The notes beneath the pieces are model-generated. The model was given only the letters and a program-made list of their open reading frames with translations, was not told the DNA's origin and did not search any database. From assembly GCA_031272205.1 (NCBI GenBank), contig JAISUH010000048.1:1-34181 (forward strand): a stretch of 34,181 nt of DNA. The letters are read 5' to 3'. Each line of letters opens with the position of its first letter. Position 1 is the first letter of the stretch. This document shows positions 17,394 through 25,686 of the stretch, piece by piece. Source of the DNA: Dysgonamonadaceae bacterium. GTDB taxonomy: Bacteria; Bacteroidota; Bacteroidia; Bacteroidales; Dysgonomonadaceae. The position numbers and the translations under genes are program-made.

Positions 17394-20300
17394 ATGAAGT
17401 GTTTGTATCAAATTTTTGCGTTAATCCTTCTTTTGTTGACAGCTTGTCATACGGATAGGACGGATTCGCTCAAGACCGGTTTTGAGAATCCGCCCGCCTC
17501 AGTTCGGGTGGGTTGTTATTGGTACTGGATTGACAAAACCGTTACAAAAGAGGGCGTTATAGCCGATTTGCAAGCGATGAAACAGGCCGGTATTACCCGC
17601 GCGTTTATTGGAATGACGGGTGGAGGCGACAATCTTAAATTTATGTCCGATGAATGGTGGGATTTAATTCATACCACACTGAAAACCGCTTCGGATCTCG
17701 ATATTGAGATAGGAATGTTTAATTGTCCGGGTTGGAGTCAGTCGGGCGGCCCTTGGATAAAGTCCAATCAGGCGATGCGCTATTTGGCTGCTGTGGAAAG
17801 GCGAATCACCGGCCCGGCGCACTTTTCCGATAAAATTCCGGTTAATCAAGACGATATTCCGAGTATCGACGGGCTGGGTTGGAGCAACGAAGCCTATCAA
17901 TCTACACCTGATGATTTTCAGGATGTTAAGCTATTGGCTTTCCCCATCGACGGCGCAGCTTCACAAAATCTTCTTGAAACAAAAAATGCGGAAATCCTGT
18001 TGTCGGGAAATATAAAAAAAAGCGTGAAAAATGCAGAAACATTTTATCAACTGCCTGAAAAAGAAGAGTCAATCATCACTTTTAAATTTCCATCGAGACA
18101 ATCCGCTCAAAGTCTTAAAATCTTTGTTTCGGGCAGAATAAAAGCGGATGTGGAATTGCAAGCCCGTAAAAATAAGCAATATGTAATCATTGATACGTTT
18201 ACGATTGACCATAGCGTTGACGGCCTGATGCGCGGTTTTATCCCCAACTCGCCGATTGCGATTGCGTTTCCGAAAACCTTTGCCCAAGAATTTCGCCTTG
18301 TTTTCCGAAATGCGGGTGAGGATGGTTTTCTGACCGGCTTTTCGCTGAGGCAAATGCCTGTGGTTGAGCGTTACCCGGAAAAAACAATGGCTAAAATGTT
18401 CAACAGTTTCACGCCTCCATGGGACGCTTATATGTGGGATTTTCAGACTGCCGATACAACCTACTCTATTAACACAGAGGATGTTATAGATATTACCGAT
18501 AAACTTGCGGCCGATGGAACCCTGACTTGGGACGTCCCCTCCGGCGAATGGATTGTGCTTCGCACCGGAATGTTGCCCACCGGTCTGCAAAATTCTCCTT
18601 CGCCCGCGGGCGCAATGGGGCTTGAAGTGGATAAAATAAGCGGACAACTTGCTGAATATCACTTTGATTCGTATATCGGAACAATTCTTGAACGTATTCC
18701 GCCGGAAGACCGCCGAACGTTCCGTGTCGTGGTGCTCGACAGTTACGAAAAAGGTGGACAGAATTTTACCGACCATTTTATCGATATTTTTAAGAAGACT
18801 TACGGTTACGACCCAACAGCATGGTTGCCATCGTATTATGGTTATCCTGTCGGTAGCCCCGAACTCTCGAACCGCTTCCTTTGGGACATGCGCCGAATGG
18901 TTGCCGACCGCATTGCGCACGAATATATTGGCACAATGCGGCGCAAAGCCAATGAAAACGGCCTCACGACGTGGCTCGAAAATTACGGTACCTGGGGTTT
19001 TGCAGGCGAATTTTTGCAGTATGGCGGCGCGAGCGACGAGGTTGGCGGCGAATTTTGGACGGGCGATTATCTTGGCGACGTAGAATGTCGCGCTGCTGCC
19101 TCATGTGCGCACACTTACGGCAAACAAAAAGTATGGGCGGAGGCTTTCACCGGCGATAAATTCCATTATCAGCAGGCGCCCGCCGACCTGAAAAAGAAAG
19201 CTGATTGGGCCTTTGCAAGCGGGGTGAATGCTTTTGTACTGCACGTTTATATTCAGCAACAGGCTGATAATCAATATCCGGGCGTTGATGAATGGTACAA
19301 TACCGAATTTAACCGCAAAAATACATGGTTTACGCAACTCGATTTGTTTACAACTTACCTCCGCCGTTGCAGTTTTATGTTGCAGCAAGGGCTGAATGTG
19401 GCCGATGTTGCTTATTACATTGGCGAAGACGCTCCGAAAATGGATGGAATCACAGAGCCGAAAATTTCGGAAGGCTATCATTATGACTTTATAAATGCCG
19501 AGGTCTTGATGAATTATGCTACGGTCAAGGACGGAAAACTGACCTTGCCTCACGGAACTCAATACAGAGTTTTAGTTTTGCCGCCGCAATCGACAATGCG
19601 ACCCCAAATACTGGATAAAATTGTGCAATTTGCTGAAAAAGGCTTAGTTGTTGTAGGAACACCCCCTAAATTTTCTCCGAGTTTGCAGGATTATCCCGAT
19701 GCCGACAAAAAAGTAGCGGAACTTGCCGCGCGATTGAAAAAGAAGATTTATCCGAATTTTCACGATAAACCGGTTTTTACAAACGATTTGGCTCGACCGG
19801 ACTTTGCCGTTTCGGGTGCCGTTTCGGTTCTCTTTACCCACCGAAAAACGGAGGATGCGGATATTTATTTTATTACAAATCAAACAGATAGTAAGATTCG
19901 TTCTACGGCGCAATTTCGCGTTTCCGGTCTAAAACCGGAATTATGGGATCCATTGACCGGCGAAATTCACGATGGGCTCGCTTTTTATGAAAGTGATGAA
20001 TATTCAACTTATATACCGCTTCGGCTTGAACCCGGTGAAAGTATATTCGTCGTTTTTCGAAAGAAAGAAAAAAGCAATTCTCCTCATTCGCAATATGAAA
20101 AAAAATCATCTGATGGTCTGATAATTACCGAAATAAATAGCAATTGGACACTGCATTTTCAGTCGGATTCGATTCATCGCGGCCCCTCTGAAGCCGTCGT
20201 TTTCGATAGCTTGCAAGACTGGTCGAAAAGTGCTGTACCCGAAATCAAATATTATTCGGGCACAGTAGTTTACGAAAATACCTTCAAATTGTACGAGCCG

Positions 20301-20609
20301 GATGAGTTCAGCGGACTTCAACTTGAATTTGACAACCTTGGCGCCATGGCCAAAGTGAAAATCAACGGGCAATACGCCGGAGGTGTTTGGTGTGCGCCTT
20401 ACCGTTTGAATATCGGCAAATATGTGAAAAATGGCGATAATAGGATTGAAGTGGAAGTGGTTAACACTTGGGCAAACCGCATCATTGGCGACAGAAAATT
20501 GCCTGAAAATGAGCGTAAACTGCGAACGTATTGGGGGCCGCGAGCCGATACGCCCTTGCAACCTTCGGGTTTAATGGGCAAAGTTCGGATTATCACTCAA
20601 AAAAAATAG
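17394..20609 (+). CDS. GH106 alpha-L-rhamnosidase C (long form, lipoprotein)
   Basis: This 1071-residue rhamnosidase is the long GH106 form. ATG 17394 is chosen over GTG 17388 because it begins the lipoprotein signal MKCLYQIFALILLLLTAC (Cys18). Motifs: YWYWIDKTVTKEGVIADLQ, FNCPGWSQSGGPWI, VLDSYEKGGQNF (Glu452), LENYGTWGFAGEF and AEAFTGDKF (Glu583). It has two stretches missing from A and B: a beta-rich insert at about 170-330, and a GATase-like module at about 680-800 (VADVAYYIGED to YRVLVLPPQS to KGLVVVGTPP). The C-terminal jelly roll carries no heptamers. The signal suggests a membrane-anchored location, possibly at the surface, unlike A and B. A promoter for the next gene overlaps its 3' end. 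Confidence 0.92.
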   Translation: MKCLYQIFALILLLLTACHTDRTDSLKTGFENPPASVRVGCYWYWIDKTVTKEGVIADLQAMKQAGITRAFIGMTGGGDNLKFMSDEWWDLIHTTLKTASDLDIEIGMFNCPGWSQSGGPWIKSNQAMRYLAAVERRITGPAHFSDKIPVNQDDIPSIDGLGWSNEAYQSTPDDFQDVKLLAFPIDGAASQNLLETKNAEILLSGNIKKSVKNAETFYQLPEKEESIITFKFPSRQSAQSLKIFVSGRIKADVELQARKNKQYVIIDTFTIDHSVDGLMRGFIPNSPIAIAFPKTFAQEFRLVFRNAGEDGFLTGFSLRQMPVVERYPEKTMAKMFNSFTPPWDAYMWDFQTADTTYSINTEDVIDITDKLAADGTLTWDVPSGEWIVLRTGMLPTGLQNSPSPAGAMGLEVDKISGQLAEYHFDSYIGTILERIPPEDRRTFRVVVLDSYEKGGQNFTDHFIDIFKKTYGYDPTAWLPSYYGYPVGSPELSNRFLWDMRRMVADRIAHEYIGTMRRKANENGLTTWLENYGTWGFAGEFLQYGGASDEVGGEFWTGDYLGDVECRAAASCAHTYGKQKVWAEAFTGDKFHYQQAPADLKKKADWAFASGVNAFVLHVYIQQQADNQYPGVDEWYNTEFNRKNTWFTQLDLFTTYLRRCSFMLQQGLNVADVAYYIGEDAPKMDGITEPKISEGYHYDFINAEVLMNYATVKDGKLTLPHGTQYRVLVLPPQSTMRPQILDKIVQFAEKGLVVVGTPPKFSPSLQDYPDADKKVAELAARLKKKIYPNFHDKPVFTNDLARPDFAVSGAVSVLFTHRKTEDADIYFITNQTDSKIRSTAQFRVSGLKPELWDPLTGEIHDGLAFYESDEYSTYIPLRLEPGESIFVVFRKKEKSNSPHSQYEKKSSDGLIITEINSNWTLHFQSDSIHRGPSEAVVFDSLQDWSKSAVPEIKYYSGTVVYENTFKLYEPDEFSGLQLEFDNLGAMAKVKINGQYAGGVWCAPYRLNIGKYVKNGDNRIEVEVVNTWANRIIGDRKLPENERKLRTYWGPRADTPLQPSGLMGKVRIITQKK

Positions 20610-20610
20610 T

Positions 20611-20618
20611 TATATTTG
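20611..20618 (+). promoter_or_regulatory. Internal -7 promoter element before GH78
   Basis: TATATTTG followed by C matches TAnnTTTGC and begins 2 bp after the GH106 C stop, 20 bp before the GH78 ATG. The -33 region has only TTCG at 20584-20587, with longer than usual spacing. It would give an almost leaderless GH78 transcript in addition to readthrough. Confidence 0.5.
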
Positions 20619-20637
20619 CCCCTGAATCCGAAAGTTT

Positions 20638-23295
20638 ATGAAAAATAAATATGTACAGTTTTTGCTTTTGGCGTTAATCGTTTCATCCTGTGAAGCGCCT
20701 TTGCGGGTTTACGATTTGCGTTGCGAGTATCTCTCTGAACCCCTCGGAATCGACAATCCGTATTTGCAGACGCAAACAATTGATTACGGCAACTTTTCGC
20801 CGCGCTTGACGTGGAAAATTGAGGGGAAAAGCGAAAGCGGAAAGCAAAAAACCTATCGACTTGTCTTAAAAAATAAAGATAAAACAGTGTGGGATAGCGG
20901 AATAGTTGAAAGTGGAGATCAATTTTGCTTCCTACCGACCGGCCTGCTTCAATCGAATGGTTTATATCGTTGGAAAATAGGAGTTTGTGATAATGATAAG
21001 GGGAAACTGATTTGGTCGAAAGAAACGAAATTTTCTACGGGTATAACCCAATCCGACTGGCAGGGAAATTGGATTTACAAGGCTGATTCGGAGCGGGACA
21101 AGCACCTTTGGTTTCGCAAAACTTTTGAACTTGACGAAGTTCCCGAAACGGTTTTTGCCTATTTGGCATCTTCCGGTTACCACGAACTCTATGTAAACGG
21201 TTCAAAAACAGGAGATATTGCGCTTGCTCCGGCCATTTCGCGAATCGACAAACGGATTTTGTACATCACTTACGACATTTCCAAGTACTTGAAAAAAGGC
21301 AAAAACGTGATTGCGATACATTACGGCTCCGGATGGAGCATGAACAACTATTTTGCACCGAAAACCCGTCAGGCCGTCAGGTTTCAACTTTATGACGAAG
21401 CGCGAACGCTTGCGCTTTCAAGCGATTCCACCTGGAAATGCAGCGAAAGTTACAGCCGCAATATCGGGCGCTTCGATTTTATGAATATGGGTGGCGAACT
21501 CGTTGACGGACGCCGTTTTACCGACAGATGGGCAAGTGTTGATTTCGACGACAGTCATTGGCCAAATGCCTTGCAGCAATCGTTTGACAATGAGCCGATT
21601 TTGTCTGCTCAAATGACCGACCCGACAAAAATTATTGAAACGATAGATGCAAAACAGATCACGGAAATAACGGATTCATTGGGAAATATCGTTTACCGTG
21701 TGGATATGGGAAAGGAATTTACCGGCTTTCTCGAAGCGCGTTTCAATGGGCTGCAAGCGGGTGATAGCGTGAAAATCAGGGTCTCAATGCGCGACCGGAA
21801 TCCGAATTTTGTTCGCGCTACTTACGGTATCGACAATTACGTAATTGAAGAGCAAAAACAATGCCAAGTTTATGTTGCACGCGGCGAGGATGGTGAAACA
21901 TTCCGCAACCGATTTAATTTTTTTGCCGGCCGTTACATCCATTTCCAAGGTTTGCGGAAAGCGCCCGATTTGCAGGCGATCAAGGGTTTGGCGCTTTCTT
22001 CGGCGCCCGCTGTTACAGCCTCTTTTGAGAGTTCGGACAGTCTTTACAACCGGATTTTCGATATGGACAAATACACCTTCCAAATGTGCCATACAGAGGG
22101 TGTTACCGTTGATTGTCCGAATCGCGAACGTCTCGGATACGGCCCCGAAGGGGCTTGGCAAACGCTATGGGGACTTTTGCTGCCCTGTTTCAATTCGTCG
22201 GCCTACTGCGTGAAAAATGTCCGCGATTGGGCGGATGTTCAGTATCCTGACGGGTTTATCAACAACGTTGCTCCACAAATCAGCTATATGTACGGCTGTG
22301 CGCTCAATGGCGCATCAATACTGAACATCGCGGTAGAGCACTACCGTATTTACCGCGACCGCCGAATTTTGGAAATGGCTTGGCCTACGGCCAGGAAATG
22401 GTTCCATTTCTTAGAAAAGTTCGTAAAAAACAATATGCTGACGCCTTACGACAGGGATGGTTATTTCCTTGGCGAATGGGTGAGCCCCGGCCCGGTTTTT
22501 GAGTATGGCGGCACCGAAGAAGCCCTGTTTTTCAATAACTGCATCTATGCCGCAAGCCTCGCTTTTATGATTGAACTTGAAGAAGAACTTGGCGATAAAC
22601 AATTTGAAATTGAATATTTTAGTGCCAAACTTGCTGCGCTGCGTAAAACCTTGCATCAAAAATACTACAATCCCGAAAAATGCAGCTATCAAAATTGCGA
22701 TCAGGTGCGCAGCGCCCTTGCGCTCTATGCCGGAATCGTTCCCGACAGCCTGAAATCGAGGGTAGGGCAGAGCCTCGAAAACCGTTTGCGGGAGCAGGGT
22801 TTCATCAATGTCGGCAGTTTTGGGCGTTATCCGTTTTATAAGACCGTTTTGCAGGATTCTGTTGCTTTTGCGCTTTTGGCCGATATTCTGACGAAAACAA
22901 GCTATCCGGGTTACGGCTATTTCCTTGAAAACGGATGCACGACTTTTCCCGAAATGTGGGAAATCGATCAGCCTAATTCAACTGTTATACATACCTCATA
23001 TACAGGTGTTTCTGCGTTTTTTATTAAAGGATTGACCGGTATAAACGAAGGCGCTTGCGGCAGTGATACCCTCTTAATTGAGCCTCATCCCGTTGCAAAT
23101 CTGTACCGGGCTGAGGCAGAGGTAGATACCCCTTACGGAAGGGTCAAAAGCGCGTGGGAAAAAGATAAGGAAGGCAAAATCAAATATAGCATTGCCCTGC
23201 CCTTCGGCAGCATTGCTAAATTAAGGCTGGAAAATGAAGATGAAAAAACGCTGTCCGCAGGAGAGTATTGTTTTTATACTTCTGTTTCACAATGA
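20638..23295 (+). CDS. GH78 alpha-L-rhamnosidase lipoprotein
   Basis: This 885-residue enzyme is an inverting alpha-L-rhamnosidase of family GH78. It has a lipoprotein signal (LIVSSC, Cys18), a fibronectin-like N-terminal domain, the rhamnosidase N-terminal beta-sandwich (SSGYHELYVNGSKTGD to GSGWSMNNYF), a further beta domain (MGKEFTGFLEARF), then the (alpha/alpha)6 barrel and a C-terminal beta domain. The active-site motif is DCPNRERLGYGPEG starting at Asp492, with Glu497 as candidate acid; FEYGGTEEA (Glu622-Glu628) and ENGCTTFPEMWE are also family-like. The catalytic motif is the shorter NRERLGYG form rather than QRDERLGW. It has its own -7 promoter element and ends 64 bp before GH30. Linkage preference is unknown. 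Confidence 0.93.
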   Translation: MKNKYVQFLLLALIVSSCEAPLRVYDLRCEYLSEPLGIDNPYLQTQTIDYGNFSPRLTWKIEGKSESGKQKTYRLVLKNKDKTVWDSGIVESGDQFCFLPTGLLQSNGLYRWKIGVCDNDKGKLIWSKETKFSTGITQSDWQGNWIYKADSERDKHLWFRKTFELDEVPETVFAYLASSGYHELYVNGSKTGDIALAPAISRIDKRILYITYDISKYLKKGKNVIAIHYGSGWSMNNYFAPKTRQAVRFQLYDEARTLALSSDSTWKCSESYSRNIGRFDFMNMGGELVDGRRFTDRWASVDFDDSHWPNALQQSFDNEPILSAQMTDPTKIIETIDAKQITEITDSLGNIVYRVDMGKEFTGFLEARFNGLQAGDSVKIRVSMRDRNPNFVRATYGIDNYVIEEQKQCQVYVARGEDGETFRNRFNFFAGRYIHFQGLRKAPDLQAIKGLALSSAPAVTASFESSDSLYNRIFDMDKYTFQMCHTEGVTVDCPNRERLGYGPEGAWQTLWGLLLPCFNSSAYCVKNVRDWADVQYPDGFINNVAPQISYMYGCALNGASILNIAVEHYRIYRDRRILEMAWPTARKWFHFLEKFVKNNMLTPYDRDGYFLGEWVSPGPVFEYGGTEEALFFNNCIYAASLAFMIELEEELGDKQFEIEYFSAKLAALRKTLHQKYYNPEKCSYQNCDQVRSALALYAGIVPDSLKSRVGQSLENRLREQGFINVGSFGRYPFYKTVLQDSVAFALLADILTKTSYPGYGYFLENGCTTFPEMWEIDQPNSTVIHTSYTGVSAFFIKGLTGINEGACGSDTLLIEPHPVANLYRAEAEVDTPYGRVKSAWEKDKEGKIKYSIALPFGSIAKLRLENEDEKTLSAGEYCFYTSVSQ

Positions 23296-23359
23296 TATAA
23301 CTGATGCAATAATTACCAAATGAAGAATATCATATAGTATAAATTAAAATTAGAATCAC

Positions 23360-24778
23360 ATGAAAAAAGTATTAAGTATTTGTATCTTTTTTAGTTTGTT
23401 AGCTTGCAATGACAAAGATCCGGTATGGATTGTTACGACCCCCGATGAAGCGTGGAAGGAACAAGACAACAGGAAAATAGAATTGGTTGATGTAGAGCAG
23501 CCCGATGTTGAAGTGATGCTCTCAGAACCTCGGCAGGTTGTGGATGGTTTTGGTGCCTGTTTTAACGAACTCGGATGGACTTCGCTGTCGTTGCTCTCCG
23601 ATGTACAGCGCGATTCGGTTTTCAGCGAACTGTTCGCACCGGGTAAAGGCGCAAATTTCAACATCTGCCGCATGCCTGTAGGTGCGAACGATTTTTCGCG
23701 CGACTGGTATTCGTACAACGAAACGGCCGGCGATTTTGAAATGAAAAATTTCAGTATCGACAACGACAAACAAACGCTCGTTCCGTTTATCAAAGAGGCC
23801 TTGAAATACAATCCCAAGCTCGCGCTTTGGGCTTCGCCCTGGAGTCCGCCTGCGTGGATGAAAGACAACGGACACTATGCTTGCGTATCGCTCAGCGACT
23901 TTTTCGACCAGCGTTTCCGTACCGATATTCGTCCCGATCAGGTGCGTGCCGAGGGAATGAATATGTTTATTACGGAGGATGAATATTACAAGGCTTACGC
24001 GCTTTATTTTCAGAAATTTATAGAAAGTTATCGTGGCGAAGGCATTGATATTTCGATGGTTATGCCGCAAAACGAGTTCAATTCCTGCCAGCCTTTCCCC
24101 AGTTGTACTTGGCAAGCGAATGCTTTAGCCGTTTTTGTGGGAAAATACCTCGGACCGGCGATGCAAAAACTTGGCGTGGATGTGATGTTTGGTACGATGG
24201 AGCGTCCCAATCCCGCGCTTGTGGATACGATTTTGACCGATCCGGATTGTGCAAAATACGTAAAAGGCGTTGGTTTTCAATGGGCTGGTAAAGAATCACT
24301 GCCCAATATTCACGAACGTTATCCCAATATGAAAATTTATGAAACCGAACAGGAATGTGGCAACGGTGCAAACAGCTGGGGCGGCGCCGTTTACTCGTGG
24401 GGCTTGATGAAGCATTACTTTAAGCACGGTACCAATACCTACGATTATTGGAACATCTCGCTGCTCGAAGGCGGAATGAGCCGCTGGGGTTGGGCGCAAA
24501 ACTCCCTCGTGGTAGTGGACAGCCTGACACACTCCTATCGTTATACCTACGAATATCAAGTGTTGAAGCATGCAAGTCATTTTGTAAGACCGGGAGCCAA
24601 ATACTTGCCGGTCAGCGGCGATTTTTCCGATATTATGGCTTTCCTAAATCCCGATGGCGGCGTGGTTGTGATTGTCTATAATTCCGAAATGGAAGAAGTC
24701 AAGAAAACCGTCAAAATTGGTACCAAGACGATTGCTCTTCCGCTGAAACCCCAATCGTTCAACACCATTGCATTGTAG
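23360..24778 (+). CDS. GH30 family beta-glycosidase/glucanase lipoprotein
   Basis: GH30 covers glucosylceramidases, beta-1,6-glucanases, beta-1,6-galactanases and xylanases. This 472-residue protein has a lipobox SLLAC (Cys16), an N-terminal strand that joins the C-terminal beta-sandwich, and a TIM barrel with VDGFGACFNE near 61, RMPVGANDFSRDWYSY, WASPWSPPAWMK near 157, acid/base Glu239 in MPQNEF, and nucleophile region IYETEQECGNG, where Glu330 of the second TE is the likely nucleophile. The SPWSPPAWMK motif favours the GH30_1/GH30_3 type, so a beta-1,6-glucanase or beta-glucosidase-like role is my first guess. It is the best candidate for an endo-acting enzyme in this locus. The acetylesterase starts 7 bp after its stop. 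Confidence 0.9.
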   Translation: MKKVLSICIFFSLLACNDKDPVWIVTTPDEAWKEQDNRKIELVDVEQPDVEVMLSEPRQVVDGFGACFNELGWTSLSLLSDVQRDSVFSELFAPGKGANFNICRMPVGANDFSRDWYSYNETAGDFEMKNFSIDNDKQTLVPFIKEALKYNPKLALWASPWSPPAWMKDNGHYACVSLSDFFDQRFRTDIRPDQVRAEGMNMFITEDEYYKAYALYFQKFIESYRGEGIDISMVMPQNEFNSCQPFPSCTWQANALAVFVGKYLGPAMQKLGVDVMFGTMERPNPALVDTILTDPDCAKYVKGVGFQWAGKESLPNIHERYPNMKIYETEQECGNGANSWGGAVYSWGLMKHYFKHGTNTYDYWNISLLEGGMSRWGWAQNSLVVVDSLTHSYRYTYEYQVLKHASHFVRPGAKYLPVSGDFSDIMAFLNPDGGVVVIVYNSEMEEVKKTVKIGTKTIALPLKPQSFNTIAL

Positions 24779-24785
24779 GAGTTTG

Positions 24786-25667
24786 ATGAATTTGCAATTG
24801 ACGAAATATAAGCGTATCGCGATAGGGTTTTGCTTGGCAGCATCCCTGTCGGGTTATTCTTTGATTGCGGGTGAATATACTGAAATTCAGGTTGATACAT
24901 TGAGGCATAAGGGCGATTTATACCTGCTGATCGGGCAAAGCAATATGGCCGGATATGGAAAGATAGCGGCGTATAACGACACCATTCCCAATGTGTGGCT
25001 ACTGAAAGGACAAGACCATCAATTGTGGGAAAAGGCCGCAGAACCCATGGTGAAGTACGCGACCAATGCCCACCCGAATGATTTGCCTTCGAGCGCCGAT
25101 TACCCCGATCATTTCGGATTACACTACATGTTTGCAAAGAAAATGCACGAACACACGCCGGATAAATGTATCGGCTTGGTGGTTAATCCGCGCGGAGATA
25201 CATCCATCGACGAATGGCAACCGGGCTCTCAGCTCCTTGATTCGGCGCTTTCCCGTACCCGTCTCGCTCTACATTCCGGAAATTGGACCTTGAAAGGAAT
25301 ATTGTGGATGCAGGGCGAAAAGGATGCTTACGGGAATCATGCCGAATACAGGGAAAAACTCATTGCAATGGTAACCTATTTGCGTAACGCACTGAATAGC
25401 GATGCCGCTTTTGTTGCAGGACAAATCATGCCGATTGCCGAATATGAGGAGTGGAACCGCGATATTCTTCTGTTGCCCGACTGTTTGGAAAATTGCGCCG
25501 TTGCTTCGTCGGAGGGATGCAGCGGATGGTTTGACGCCATTCATTTCGACACAAATTCCTGTAATTTAATCGGGGAACGATTTGCGGAAAAGATGATAAA
25601 ACTGCTTGCCGCCAAAGAAAAACCCCGACATAAAAAACATCGAAAACATAAAAGAAAGAATTATTAA
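24786..25667 (+). CDS. SASA-type carbohydrate acetylesterase
   Basis: This 293-residue SGNH-like esterase would remove O-acetyl groups from the glycan. The frame opens at a TTG (24768) overlapping GH30, but ATG 24786 is preferred: it lies 7 bp after the GH30 stop and starts a signal peptide ending near SLIAG. The family signature is LIGQSNMAGYG with nucleophile Ser52; NPRGDTSIDEW and ILWMQGEKDA give the oxyanion region, and WFDAIHFD provides Asp250 and His253 of the DxxH dyad. It resembles the sialate O-acetylesterase/CE6-like acetylxylan esterase domain. The last 17 or so residues form a striking basic tail (KPRHKKHRKHKRKNY). The operon position suggests co-expression with GH30 and the sugar porter. 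Confidence 0.87.
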   Translation: MNLQLTKYKRIAIGFCLAASLSGYSLIAGEYTEIQVDTLRHKGDLYLLIGQSNMAGYGKIAAYNDTIPNVWLLKGQDHQLWEKAAEPMVKYATNAHPNDLPSSADYPDHFGLHYMFAKKMHEHTPDKCIGLVVNPRGDTSIDEWQPGSQLLDSALSRTRLALHSGNWTLKGILWMQGEKDAYGNHAEYREKLIAMVTYLRNALNSDAAFVAGQIMPIAEYEEWNRDILLLPDCLENCAVASSEGCSGWFDAIHFDTNSCNLIGERFAEKMIKLLAAKEKPRHKKHRKHKRKNY

Positions 25668-25686
25668 TTTTATAATCATAAAATAA

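Noticed and set aside
18069-18920. 283-codon open frame opposite GH106 C
   Set aside because: Shadow of the rhamnosidase gene; no signal peptide or domain.
24768-24785. TTG start for the esterase overlapping GH30
   Set aside because: ATG 24786 follows the GH30 stop by 7 bp and starts a normal signal peptide.
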